From the NCBI GenBank assembly GCA_017470605.1, contig JAFUYH010000042.1:1-64000 (forward strand): a stretch of 64,000 nucleotides of DNA. Direction: 5' to 3'. Below the pieces are notes generated by a model that was not told the origin of the DNA, searched no databases, and saw nothing but the letters and a program-made list of their open reading frames with translations. How positions within the stretch are numbered: the first letter of the stretch is position 1; each line of letters begins with the position of its first letter. The position numbers and the translations under genes are program-made. Shown one piece after another: positions 55,520 through 64,000 of this stretch. The stretch is from Treponema sp. GTDB lineage: Bacteria > Spirochaetota > Spirochaetia > Treponematales > Treponemataceae.

Positions 55520-56419
55520 ATGAATATGAATTGTCTTAAAAAATGCATGATTCTTGCATTGTTATTTATTTCCGCATTTCCTTTTTTTGCTGACTCTACT
55601 TACAAAGTTGAAAAAGGTGATACTTTGTTTTCAATCAGCCGTAAATATCAAATTACCGTTGCAGAATTGCGGGCTGCAAATAATCTTTCAGAAAATGATG
55701 TTCTAAAAGCAGGACAGAAACTTGTTATTCCTGAAGCTGATATAGGAACTGCTGCAGCTCTTTCTACGACAAAAACATCAACAGCACCTGTATCTTCAGA
55801 ATTAAAAACAGTAATTTATACAGTTCAGAAGGGAGATACTCTTTACAGAATTGCAAGAAATAACGGTTTAACGGTTCCAGAACTTCTTGCCATCAATAAT
55901 CTGGATTCTACTGCCGTTATTAAAGTCGGTCAAAAGTTAAAGGTTAAGGCTGGAGAAAATCCTGTTGCGTCAAAACCTAGTGTAAAAACTGAAACTGTTG
56001 TAAAAGAAAGTGATTCAACTCCACCAGACACACGGACTTACGGCATTACTGTAAATGCTGATATGAATACAAGGTGGCCAGTTTCTAATCCTAAAATTAC
56101 TCAGATAAAAGGAAAGGTTTCCGGAGTTCAGCTTTCTGCAAAGGAAAACGAACCTGTATTATGTATTCACGAAGGAACTGTAATGTATGTTGGTACATAC
56201 CGCGGTTTTGGTCAGGTTCTCTTCATTCAGACAAAAACAGGTCTTATTTATGCATATACAGGCATGGGAACCGTAAAGGTTAAGAAAGGGGATTACGCCC
56301 TTTCTGGTTCTGAAGTTGGTACTGCGGGAATTGACTCTATAAGCGGAAAACCTCAGATTACATTTATGGTTTTCCAGAACGGTCAGCCTATTGACCCTGC
56401 AAAAGCTCCAAGAAATTAA
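55520..56419 (+). CDS. LysM protein with degenerate M23 (LytM) domain
   Basis: 299 residues. After a signal peptide (about 1-25) come two LysM modules (about 27-72 and 97-141; YKVEKGDTLFSISRKYQI, YTVQKGDTLYRIARNNGL). A C-terminal LytM fold follows (about 195-297). The metal ligands of M23 peptidases are absent: the HxGxD region is KVSGVQLS, the YxHL region is YAYTG, and HLHFE is QITFM. It probably binds peptidoglycan and may activate an amidase as EnvC/NlpD do (inference). GATAAT lies six bases before the ATG. Confidence 0.85.
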   Translation: MNMNCLKKCMILALLFISAFPFFADSTYKVEKGDTLFSISRKYQITVAELRAANNLSENDVLKAGQKLVIPEADIGTAAALSTTKTSTAPVSSELKTVIYTVQKGDTLYRIARNNGLTVPELLAINNLDSTAVIKVGQKLKVKAGENPVASKPSVKTETVVKESDSTPPDTRTYGITVNADMNTRWPVSNPKITQIKGKVSGVQLSAKENEPVLCIHEGTVMYVGTYRGFGQVLFIQTKTGLIYAYTGMGTVKVKKGDYALSGSEVGTAGIDSISGKPQITFMVFQNGQPIDPAKAPRN

Positions 56420-56422
56420 GTC

Positions 56423-57010
56423 TTAAAAAAGGAATTGCTGACCGCTTTCTCCATCGGGATACATACATTTCTTAAAAAGGTTCATGCAGGTGCGGGCATC
56501 GTCCAGAGCCCTGTGTGAAGACCCTTTATCAATGTTAAAATAGTCGGCTAAAAAATCAAGACGATGATGAGGAAGATTGGGAAATACTGCTCTTGAAAAC
56601 TGAAGGGTGTCTATAAAACTGTTATTTGTTCTTTTTATTCCATTTCTGGCACATTCTGAATTTAAGAAATCAATATCGAACTGGGCATTATGTGCTACTA
56701 TCACTGAATCGCCAAGAAAAGTAAGGAAATCTGGTAAAAGTTCTGAAATTGCCGGTTTTCCATCAATCATTTGATTTGTAATATGTGTTATTTGTGATAT
56801 TTGAAGAGGAATGGAAGTTCCAGGATTAAACAGACTGCTCCATTGTGAAATTTCGCCGTTTTTATCAAATTTTATAGCACCAATTTCAATTATTGTGGAA
56901 TCAATAGGTCTTAATCCTGTAGTTTCTGTATCGAATGCAGTAAAAACTGTGCCTGCTTCGTAAAGCCGGTACAGTTTTTTGTATTCAGAAAGTTTTCTAT
57001 TTTGCTGCAT
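56423..57010 (-). CDS. DnaQ-type 3'-5' exonuclease
   Basis: A 195-residue DEDDh exonuclease. Exo I is FTAFDTETTGLRP, Exo II is VIVAHNAQFDIDFLN, and Exo III is SSHRALDDARTCMNLF, with the His five residues before the Asp. It could be the proofreading epsilon subunit or a related stand-alone nuclease. The ATG 57010 overlaps the end of the phosphohexomutase by 14 bases. It converges with the LysM gene, leaving 3 bases between stops. Confidence 0.9.
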   Translation of the reverse strand: MQQNRKLSEYKKLYRLYEAGTVFTAFDTETTGLRPIDSTIIEIGAIKFDKNGEISQWSSLFNPGTSIPLQISQITHITNQMIDGKPAISELLPDFLTFLGDSVIVAHNAQFDIDFLNSECARNGIKRTNNSFIDTLQFSRAVFPNLPHHRLDFLADYFNIDKGSSHRALDDARTCMNLFKKCMYPDGESGQQFLF

Positions 57011-58739
57011 CAATTATCTTCTGAATGTCAGCGGTAATTCCGTCACAAAGACTTGCTGCTTTTTTATGAGCATCTGCAAGCCATGCATCGCTACCGTCTC
57101 CTGCTGGAATCATAGAGTTAATGTAGAACTTAATCTTTGGTTCTGTTCCAGATGGACGTGCACTTACAATAGTTCCGCTTTCCAGATAGAACTGAAGAAC
57201 ATTGCTCTTTGGCAGATTTGGATCGTTCATGCAGTCACGAATCTTAAGAACTTTTTCTCCACCGAGAGTAGCCGGAGGATTTGAACGCATGGAAGCCATC
57301 ATATTCTTCATTGTCTGTCCGCCAGAAGCTCCCGGGAAGTTCTGAGAAATTGCTCTGTCTTCAAAGTAACCGAATTCCTTATAAAGGTCATCAAGGTGTT
57401 CAAGAAGGCTCTTACCCTTGCTTCTCCAGTACATAATCATTTCTGCACACATTGCTGCTGCCGAAACACCGTCCTTATCCATTACTTCTTTTTCTACTTT
57501 ATATCCGTAGCTTTCTTCAAGACCGAATACATAGTTTGCAGAACCATCTGCTTCAAATTTGTCTTCAACAGCGGCAATCCACTTAAAGCCTGTAAGACAT
57601 TCCATCATCTTTACACCGTATTTTTTACAGATGTAATCACCAAATGGAGAGGTTACAATAGAGCGGATTACGGCAGGATTTGCCGGCATTTTTCCGAATT
57701 CTTTTCGGGAAAGAAGAACGTAATCCATAAGGAGGGCACCCATCTGGTTGCCGCTTAAAAGAACAAAGTTTCCGTCCTTGTCTGGGAAGGCAGTTCCAAA
57801 GCGGTCTGCATCCGGGTCAGTTGCCATAAGACCGTCTGCCTTTTCTTTTGTAGCAAGTTCAACAGCAAGTTTAAGGGCTGGCTTTTCTTCTGGATTTGGC
57901 TTTTCTACAGTAGGGAAGTTTCCGTCCGGCTGTCTCTGCTCTGGAACTGTAATTACTTTAAGTCCCAAATCTCCAAGAACTTTTTCTACATGCATAGCCC
58001 CTGTTCCATGAAGTGGTGTGTAAACAATGCGTACATCCTTAGCCTTTTCTTTAATCAGTTCTGGGCGGAACAGCTGCGCCTTACACATTTCCCAGAATTT
58101 TTCATCAATTTCTTTATCAATGATTTTAAGCATTCCAGACTTAAGGGCTTCTTCCTTAGACATTGTCTTTACATCTGAAACTTTATTTACTTCTTCAATA
58201 ATTCCAACATCATGAGGTTCAATTACCTGCGCTCCGTTGTCCCAGTAGGCTTTATATCCATTGTACATTCTTGGGTTATGAGATGCGGTTACAACTACAC
58301 CAGTCTGTGCACCCAGAGTTTTGATTGCGAAAGAAAGTTCAGGAGTAGGGCGAAGTCCGCTGAAAAGGTAAGCCTTGATTCCGTTTGCTGCAAAAATAAG
58401 AGCGGTTGCTTCTGCAAAAACATCTGAATTAAGACGGCTGTCATAAGCAACAACAGCACTCAAAGTTCCGTCTTTAGCTTTTTCTGGAAATGCTTTAAGA
58501 ACATAGTTTGCGAGTCCCTGTGTTGCAAGGTTTATTTCCAGTGTGTTCATGCGGTTTGTACCGCCGCCCATAATTCCGCGAAGACCGCCTGTTCCAAATT
58601 CCAGAGTCTGATAAAATCTATCTTCAAGTTCTTTATAATCTTCCTTAGCAATAAGTTCCTTTACTTCATTGCTGAAGCGTTCGTCTTTTTCAGCTTCAAT
58701 ATAAGCCTTAGCACGCTTCAAGATTTCTTCTTTTTCCAT
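56997..58739 (-). CDS. Phosphoglucomutase/phosphomannomutase (phosphohexomutase) 1
   Basis: A 580-residue alpha-D-phosphohexomutase interconverting hexose 1- and 6-phosphates. The phosphoserine loop is VVTASHNPRMYNGYKAYW, the metal loop ATDPDADRFG, the sugar loop GLEESYGYKV, and the phosphate-binding loop VSARPSGTEPKIKFY. Length fits the PgcA/PGM2 type. AGGAGG lies 11 bases before ATG 58739; an ATG at 58748 is only 2 bases from it. A second mutase follows upstream on the same strand. Confidence 0.94.
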   Translation of the reverse strand: MEKEEILKRAKAYIEAEKDERFSNEVKELIAKEDYKELEDRFYQTLEFGTGGLRGIMGGGTNRMNTLEINLATQGLANYVLKAFPEKAKDGTLSAVVAYDSRLNSDVFAEATALIFAANGIKAYLFSGLRPTPELSFAIKTLGAQTGVVVTASHNPRMYNGYKAYWDNGAQVIEPHDVGIIEEVNKVSDVKTMSKEEALKSGMLKIIDKEIDEKFWEMCKAQLFRPELIKEKAKDVRIVYTPLHGTGAMHVEKVLGDLGLKVITVPEQRQPDGNFPTVEKPNPEEKPALKLAVELATKEKADGLMATDPDADRFGTAFPDKDGNFVLLSGNQMGALLMDYVLLSRKEFGKMPANPAVIRSIVTSPFGDYICKKYGVKMMECLTGFKWIAAVEDKFEADGSANYVFGLEESYGYKVEKEVMDKDGVSAAAMCAEMIMYWRSKGKSLLEHLDDLYKEFGYFEDRAISQNFPGASGGQTMKNMMASMRSNPPATLGGEKVLKIRDCMNDPNLPKSNVLQFYLESGTIVSARPSGTEPKIKFYINSMIPAGDGSDAWLADAHKKAASLCDGITADIQKIIDAAK

Positions 58740-58784
58740 AATCCTCATATCCTCCTGTTATGGCCTGGTTAGTCTATTCTAATA

Positions 58785-60554
58785 CTATTTATCAGCTTTG
58801 TTAATAAGCTGGCTTTCCCAATTTAATAATTCTTCTTCCCAATCCTTGTGATTGCCTTTTACATCGCACATTATACGGAAAACAGGTTCTGTTCCGCTGC
58901 CTCTCATCCAGATAAATGCAAGGGCTTTTTCATTCTTATCTTTAAAGAGGATTTTTAATCCGCCTTTTTTTGAAAGAGAAAAATCTTTTACATTGCGGGT
59001 TTCTTTTGTTCCGTTTGTGATTATTGCTTCCCAACTGCAAATTCCGTATTTTTTATTAAGTTCAGCTTTTTGTTTTTCAAAATCAGCTTCAAATTCTTTC
59101 TGGAAAGCAGCTTTTAGTTTTTCGTGATCATTTGTTTTAATTTTCAAAACGGCACGTTTTTCAGAAACTCCTGTTGTCGTATAAACAGGAAGAGAGGCAA
59201 GCACGTCATTTAATGTAAAGTCAGGATTATAAGTAATTCCAGATTTTTTACACCAGATTTGATAAAGTCCGTTATCGCGGATTAAAAGCAGTTTGATTAT
59301 TGCAATAATTGTGTTTAGCGGGTCGCGGACTGCGGCTGGATGTGTTATAGTTCCTCCGTTTGAACCTTCCCCTAAGATACGCACATTGTAACCTTCTGCA
59401 CGTTTTTCTTTTGCAAGATTTACAACATTTGCTTCACCAACTTCTGCCCGGAATACTTTTGCTCCAAGTCTTTCTGCAATTTCTTCGATTCTCATTGAAG
59501 TAGGGCAGTTTACAGCAACAGCAGGCTTAAAATTACTGTTGTTTGCATTTTGCCAGATAGAAAAAGTCAGTTCTGCTAGAACCGAAAGACTGAATACTTC
59601 CTGGGCCTTTAGAATTTCTGCTTTCTGATTTTTTTCATCCCAATAGACAATGTTTCCTCTGTCTCCGTCACAATCTGGCATGTAACCTAAAAGTACGTTA
59701 TTGTAGCCTTCTCGGTGCAGTTTTTCCATTTCTGCCGCAACATGAACAAGATTTTCGGCTTCTGGTATTATTTCATGGGCAATCTTAAATTCATTTATAG
59801 AATGAAAATGAATTTTATGTGCCGCAAAATATTCTCTGTCTATAGAAAGATAGCGTGAACTGCCGTTAAAGTCACAGACAATTCCAATTCCGTCTTTGTT
59901 TCCTGCAATTGCAGAATCTAAAAGTTTGAAGAATTCTTCCTGTTTATTCTTGTCAGAAGTTCCGCTTATAGTTTCGTCTGCAAAAGCCTTGTAGGCATGA
60001 AGCGCATTATGTTTTGAACTGTCCTTTACCTGATAAACCTTCTGTAATTCAGATGTAGTGCAGGAAGCCGCTGCAGAAACCGCTTTTTTTAATCCTTCCT
60101 CATCTGCAAGACTTTTTAAGAATGCATCAGTCACAATCTTGTTTTCTGCGGCATTAAGAACCCCGCCATCATTTAGACCGAATTTTATGCCGTTATGCCC
60201 AATCGGATTATGACTGGCAGAAATATAAATGAATCCATCCAGTTTTCTGGCATAAGCCATAATTTCTGGTGCTGATGTTACTGCTGAATATTGAATTAAG
60301 GCTCCTTTTTTTATCAGGGCTCTTATCATTGCATCTGCAAGGGCAGGACCTGTTGGCCTTGAATCTATACCAAGAGCAATTACGGGCATATCTTGTCCGC
60401 TTTTTTCCTTTACATAGTCAAAAAAAACATTTGCAGCGGTGACTGCAAGAGCCCAATCTGATTCTGAAATATCAGGAGATGAATCCTGTTCGTTTCCTGA
60501 AACTGCAAAAACTTTGCGCCAGCCGGAAGCTGACAAAATCATATTATGTTCCAT
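58785..60554 (-). CDS. Phosphohexomutase 2
   Basis: 589 residues of the same superfamily but a different branch. The phosphoserine loop is YISASHNPIGHNGIKFG, the metal loop MPDCDGDRGNIVYW, the sugar loop LGEGSNGGTI and the phosphate loop WMRGSGTEPVFR. The sugar loop GEGSNG differs from the GEESG of glucomutases, so substrate preference may differ. GGAGC precedes the ATG 60554. It lies 45 bases upstream of mutase 1. Confidence 0.88.
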   Translation of the reverse strand: MEHNMILSASGWRKVFAVSGNEQDSSPDISESDWALAVTAANVFFDYVKEKSGQDMPVIALGIDSRPTGPALADAMIRALIKKGALIQYSAVTSAPEIMAYARKLDGFIYISASHNPIGHNGIKFGLNDGGVLNAAENKIVTDAFLKSLADEEGLKKAVSAAASCTTSELQKVYQVKDSSKHNALHAYKAFADETISGTSDKNKQEEFFKLLDSAIAGNKDGIGIVCDFNGSSRYLSIDREYFAAHKIHFHSINEFKIAHEIIPEAENLVHVAAEMEKLHREGYNNVLLGYMPDCDGDRGNIVYWDEKNQKAEILKAQEVFSLSVLAELTFSIWQNANNSNFKPAVAVNCPTSMRIEEIAERLGAKVFRAEVGEANVVNLAKEKRAEGYNVRILGEGSNGGTITHPAAVRDPLNTIIAIIKLLLIRDNGLYQIWCKKSGITYNPDFTLNDVLASLPVYTTTGVSEKRAVLKIKTNDHEKLKAAFQKEFEADFEKQKAELNKKYGICSWEAIITNGTKETRNVKDFSLSKKGGLKILFKDKNEKALAFIWMRGSGTEPVFRIMCDVKGNHKDWEEELLNWESQLINKADK

Positions 60555-60640
60555 AAATTGTGCTCCGTTTTGGTTAATTATACGCAAATATGGTATCACA
60601 AAAAAAGAGATTTAACAAATTATTTTAACAGAGCCTGAGT

Positions 60641-61504
60641 TTAATACACTGTTACGTTGTAGTTCAGCTGCCTGCCGGAAGTCAAAATATCTTCTGTATA
60701 TAAAGTAAGGGTCGCACGACCGGAAGAAAGAACCGCTTCACCCAGAAGCTGAAGGTTTTCAGTAGGATAAATATCCTTGCTGGTATATTTCTTTTTTCCT
60801 ATTACGCACAACTTTCCATTTTCCTGCGAAATCGTATCATAAGAAATCTGGTCAACCATGATACCGTTAATTGCGACTGCTGTTTTATATGGAGCGGCAA
60901 CAAGATTTCTTCTCTGGTAAATTCTATATATTCCGGAAGAATATGTTCTGGAAACATTTATGTCGTAAAGTGTACCTGCCTTGTTTTCAATATAGATTCC
61001 TGAAAGTGTTAAAGGTATTTCCTTACTGAGTCTTGGCATCAGTATTTTAGGATTTATAGCTGATTTATTTTTTGCATCAATTACCTGGAATTCAAGATGA
61101 CCTTTGTCATTCTGCCAGCCGGTATTTCCGCTTGCTCCTAATGTTGCCTGACCGTCTACAAATTTTTCATTTTCATCATTCAGAGTAATGCTTTCGCTGT
61201 CTAGATTTCCATAAACAGAAAGAAGGTTATCTTCATGAGAAAGAATTACAGAAGTGCCCAGTGTTGAAGGAAAGAAGTCTGTGTCATCAATCTGTTCTGT
61301 CATTACGATAAGAATGTAACCGTCATCTGCGGCCTTTATTTCTGCCGGTTCCCCGAATACCAGAGATGTACTTAAGAGATTACCTCTGTTCTGACCAAAA
61401 TATGAACTGCAGGATTCTTCCGTAACGTCAGCCTGAGGCCATTCAAATGCAAAGAGGGAGCCTGTAAAAATAATTAATGCAATAATAGAAAAAAGTCTTT
61501 TCAT
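60641..61504 (-). CDS. Secreted degenerate M23-like protein
   Basis: 287 residues. A signal peptide (MKRLFSIIALIIFTGSLFAF) is followed by an M23-like region (about 30-185): GYILIVM, SVILSHEDNLLSVYGNL (usually YxHL) and GHLEFQVID (usually HLHFE). The N-terminal HxGxD element is not found, so the zinc site is incomplete. The C-terminal part is beta-rich and unknown. ATG 61504 has AGGAG at the right distance. It lies 20 bases downstream of the beta-propeller gene and is probably in one unit with it. Confidence 0.72.
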   Translation of the reverse strand: MKRLFSIIALIIFTGSLFAFEWPQADVTEESCSSYFGQNRGNLLSTSLVFGEPAEIKAADDGYILIVMTEQIDDTDFFPSTLGTSVILSHEDNLLSVYGNLDSESITLNDENEKFVDGQATLGASGNTGWQNDKGHLEFQVIDAKNKSAINPKILMPRLSKEIPLTLSGIYIENKAGTLYDINVSRTYSSGIYRIYQRRNLVAAPYKTAVAINGIMVDQISYDTISQENGKLCVIGKKKYTSKDIYPTENLQLLGEAVLSSGRATLTLYTEDILTSGRQLNYNVTVY

Positions 61505-61524
61505 AATCATACTCCTCTTATTCC

Positions 61525-62589
61525 TTATTCCTGTGAAACTGAAAGTCTGGAAATTGTATTGTCTTTTCCTATATAAAGATTCTTTCCGTCTGATGTTATA
61601 AATGCGGAATCTGCTTCAAAAGAAAAGGTTCCTTCCAGAGTATCAGTTTTTTCTATTACAGAAACTGTGTATTTTGATTTGTTTTTGCTCAGCATATAAA
61701 CAAAATTGTCATTTTCTTCTATAGAGATTACTTTATCTTTTATTGGTATTACTGTATTTTTGTTCTGGCTTAAATCGTAAATACCAACAGCTCCCTGATA
61801 ATTATATAGAACCCTGTTTCCGTTTTTGCAGAAATGAACAAGTGTTCTGTGTGGCGTGTCTGTATTTAAGAAGGTATGGAATAAAATCTTCTGTTGGGAT
61901 TCTTCTCGTCTTGAAATTGTAAAACGCTGCTGATTATGTCCGGAAATTGCTGCAACATACTGTCCGTTATCAGAAATGTCTAAACCTAAAATTACAGGAT
62001 AATCACTTCCTCCCGGGGCAAAATTAATTTCTACAGCTCCAGTTTCATTATTAAAAACTTTTATTGTTCCGTCTGCAAAACCCGCAGCGGTATAATCTTT
62101 TTTTGCAGAAAAGGCAGTTATGGGAATGATTCCTTCATAAGTCCAGATTGTCTTGCCTGATTCATTACATTTTGAAAAAGAACTGCCACCAGGAAGAAAA
62201 ATATATATCAAATCATCCTTAAAAAATGGATAACCGCTTGAATGAATGGTGCCTGCTTCAATTCCCTTGTTGTTATAGAACTTAATATCAGATGCTTGAG
62301 AGTCATAAAGGGCATAGAAATTGTTTGAAATTGCAACCCTGTCTGGAAATGTCTTATAAAGGCCGATTTTTCCATCATCCGTAAAGTAGCCAAGTGTCTG
62401 TCCAAGATGAAAATACATCTGTTCTTTGTTTTCTTCAATTTCAGAAATTGCAGGATTTGCTGTACTGATTTTCCATATAGGTGTAAACTGGTATTCTTTT
62501 GCCAGAGGTTTTGCTGCAAAAATTATATACATTACTGTAAAAATCAATGTTATTAAAATATAAAGCAGGACTAATTTTTTCACTTTCAT
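61525..62589 (-). CDS. Membrane-anchored beta-propeller-like protein
   Basis: About 354 residues. An N-terminal membrane helix (LVLLYILITLIFTVMYIIF) is followed by WD40/PQQ-like blades (AAGFADGTIKVFNNETGAVEI, LGLDISDNGQYVAAISGHNQ, YQGAVGIYDLSQNK). It is probably periplasm-facing. The ATG 62589 has no ribosome site; a -35/-10 pair ends seven bases upstream. The function is unknown; the adjacent M23-like gene suggests an envelope role. Confidence 0.72.
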   Translation of the reverse strand: MKVKKLVLLYILITLIFTVMYIIFAAKPLAKEYQFTPIWKISTANPAISEIEENKEQMYFHLGQTLGYFTDDGKIGLYKTFPDRVAISNNFYALYDSQASDIKFYNNKGIEAGTIHSSGYPFFKDDLIYIFLPGGSSFSKCNESGKTIWTYEGIIPITAFSAKKDYTAAGFADGTIKVFNNETGAVEINFAPGGSDYPVILGLDISDNGQYVAAISGHNQQRFTISRREESQQKILFHTFLNTDTPHRTLVHFCKNGNRVLYNYQGAVGIYDLSQNKNTVIPIKDKVISIEENDNFVYMLSKNKSKYTVSVIEKTDTLEGTFSFEADSAFITSDGKNLYIGKDNTISRLSVSQE

Positions 62590-62596
62590 ATTTTTT

Positions 62597-62625
62597 ATAT
62601 TACAATATAGCAGTGTAAAATTCAA
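62597..62625 (-). promoter_or_regulatory. Promoter of the beta-propeller gene, abutting the start codon
   Basis: On the reverse strand TTGAAT (62620-62625), a 17-base spacer and TAATAT (62597-62602), then seven bases to the ATG at 62589. The predicted transcript starts at or next to the start codon. Confidence 0.5.
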
Positions 62626-62741
62626 TTATTTATGTTAATCTTGACAATATACCGCAAAAAATGCAAAATATTCTAAGGTTTTCAAGCGAATGGGAGCCTG
62701 TCATATAAATTAAAAATAGTAAAAATGATTGGAGAAAAAAA

Positions 62742-63389
62742 ATGGAAGATGATATCCTGACAATTGAAGAGGTTGCAAAATACCTTAGGGTTTCTGATAG
62801 AACTGTATATGACTGGGCTCAGAAAGGGGAAATTCCGGCAGGAAAAATAGGCACCGTATGGCGCTTTAAAAAGTCTGAAGTAGAAAACTGGGTAAATGCA
62901 AAACTGTCTTCTGAATCAAACAGACAGACAGAGATGAGCGTTCAGGTTCGCAATGTGCTTTCTCAGGAACGTGTTGTATTCATTAATCACACTTCTAAGC
63001 GTGATGCTATTGTTGAACTGTCTCAGGTTCTGGCAACTGCACCTCAGGTAAAGAACGCAGCAGAACTTACTCAGGAAATCCTTAAGCGTGAAGAACTTAT
63101 GTCTACAGCAATCGGACGCGGAATTGCAATTCCTCATGTTCGTCTTGCTTCCGTAACCGATTTGGTTATGGCTGTTGGTGTCTGCAAAAAGCCAATTCAG
63201 GATTTTCAGACTCTTGATGACGAGCCGGTAAATCTTCTTTTTATGATTGCTGCCGCTTATAATCAGCATTCTTATTACCTTAAGACAATTTCACACTTCA
63301 GTGCAAAACTTAAGGACAGCGATTTACGTGCTGCAATTACAACATCTTCTTCTGAACAGGAAATCTACACCCTGCTCACACGTTCTTAA
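62742..63389 (+). CDS. HTH-PTS EIIA(Ntr) fusion protein
   Basis: 215 residues. An excisionase/MerR-type helix-turn-helix (about 4-52; LTIEEVAKYLRVSDRTVYDWAQKGEIPAGKIG) is fused to a fructose/nitrogen-type PTS EIIA domain (about 65-212). The phosphorylatable histidine is His132 in GRGIAIPHVRL. It is probably a regulator whose DNA binding responds to a PTS phospho-relay (inference). TTGGAGA precedes the ATG. A TTGACA at 62641-62646 lies upstream, but no -10 at standard spacing was found. No PTS sugar permease is nearby. Confidence 0.88.
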   Translation: MEDDILTIEEVAKYLRVSDRTVYDWAQKGEIPAGKIGTVWRFKKSEVENWVNAKLSSESNRQTEMSVQVRNVLSQERVVFINHTSKRDAIVELSQVLATAPQVKNAAELTQEILKREELMSTAIGRGIAIPHVRLASVTDLVMAVGVCKKPIQDFQTLDDEPVNLLFMIAAAYNQHSYYLKTISHFSAKLKDSDLRAAITTSSSEQEIYTLLTRS

Positions 63390-63417
63390 ACGGTCCGCAA
63401 AAATATTACTCGCAGGT

Positions 63418-64000
63418 TCATGGCAGGATTACGGGAACCCATTTGTTCCTGTCTGCGTGTTCCTGCGCAATAATTCCCCATGTAACATTCGCAGTTGTTT
63501 CTCCCATTAAATATTCCACTCCATTGTCTTTTAATAAAAATGTCTGGCCAGGAGCTTTTATTCCTGCCCCTGCAATGGCATGGGAATAGACTGGAGAAAA
63601 CAGGAAAATACTGTCTATTCCTGCAGATTTAAGCAGAACGCATAAAAGCATACTGCGGCTGTCGCAGTCATTGCCTTCTCCGCAGAGCATGGCAGGAAGG
63701 CTTGTAAAATCTGTTGCAGATGCTTTATCTGCTCTTTTGTAGTGAAAGCCCTGTACCCAGGAAAGAAGCATCTGGGCATAAGCAATATCAGCGTTTTCTG
63801 GATTCTGCTGCCTGGCAAGAGGATATAATGTATCGTGAACTTGAGAAGAAAAATCTGCAAGACGGCCAAAACTGTCGCGGTAAATCATGCGGTAGTAACG
63901 TTCCCATGCTTCAATCTTTTTAGGATGATTTGCATACATTACCAGAATGCTGTATTCAATGTTTGTAAGAAAATCTGCTGCACTTACATCACTTTCATCA
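63418..64000 (-). CDS. Transglutaminase-like protein (5' end beyond the window)
   Basis: The reading frame stays open to the right edge (194 codons visible), so the start lies outside. The C-terminal part resembles a bacterial transglutaminase-like cysteine hydrolase: GNDCDSRSMLLCVLLKSAGI supplies the Cys, SHAIAGAG the His, and YLMGETTA a possible acidic third member. Such proteins are often periplasmic proteases or envelope factors. Internal ATG 63939 is unlikely to be the true start. Confidence 0.65.
   Translation of the reverse strand, partial: DESDVSAADFLTNIEYSILVMYANHPKKIEAWERYYRMIYRDSFGRLADFSSQVHDTLYPLARQQNPENADIAYAQMLLSWVQGFHYKRADKASATDFTSLPAMLCGEGNDCDSRSMLLCVLLKSAGIDSIFLFSPVYSHAIAGAGIKAPGQTFLLKDNGVEYLMGETTANVTWGIIAQEHADRNKWVPVILP

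Overview
The window is chromosomal DNA from a spirochaete, most probably the genus Treponema. The evidence is gene content and order: tamB-bamA-skp-mutS, uvrA next to an LptD-like outer-membrane protein, phoH-pgpH-ybeY-tlyC, a PUR-domain nucleic-acid-binding protein, an HTH-EIIA fusion and many small secreted proteins of treponemal type. The first two blocks match the order I recall from T. pallidum; no database was consulted. The DNA is AT-rich, with higher GC in uvrA. I see no phage, transposase, CRISPR array or tRNA. This is core genome with a few repeat insertions.

Layout. 1-345: 5S rRNA at the end of an rrn operon and a repeat-bearing spacer. 346-3075: a peroxidase-flavodoxin pair and IMP dehydrogenase. 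3193-9443: uvrA and an LptD-like protein. 9497-15482: a tight operon phoH, pgpH, ybeY, tlyC-like, TPR protein. 15479-19262: a reverse-strand secreted protein, then prfB with a programmed frameshift and a PEGA protein. 19284-24666: ftsY, a lipoprotein and a LolCDE-type lipoprotein exporter. 24643-30328: mcsA-mcsB-clpC followed by an ABC binding protein and permease without an ATPase. 30310-34754: two palindromic MITE-like elements flanking a phosphoribosyltransferase, a secreted beta-rich protein, RNase HII and the PUR protein. 34815-38368 (reverse): cysteine desulfurase, aroB, a secreted protein and tmk. 38422-48402: tamB, bamA, skp, mutS. 48477-56419: comF, cheW, a DegT-like protein, nadK, recN, a helical protein, an HD protein and a LysM/LytM protein. 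56423-62589 (reverse): a DnaQ-type exonuclease, two phosphohexomutases, a degenerate M23 protein and a beta-propeller. 62742-64000: HTH-EIIA and a transglutaminase-like protein cut by the edge.

The main themes are outer-envelope assembly (LptD-like, TamB, BamA, Skp, Lol, LytM-like proteins), genome maintenance (UvrA, MutS, RecN, RNase HII, DnaQ-like) and protein quality control. The observations most worth a second look are these. McsB has lost its arginine-kinase catalytic residues, while McsA and the ClpC N-domain are kept. At least six genes have good promoter elements 6-8 nt upstream of the start codon, which implies leaderless mRNAs. Two long palindromic elements share the terminal word CGCATTATAA. 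Several family members lack a defining catalytic residue (the thymidylate kinase P-loop lysine, the DegT lysine, the M23 metal ligands).
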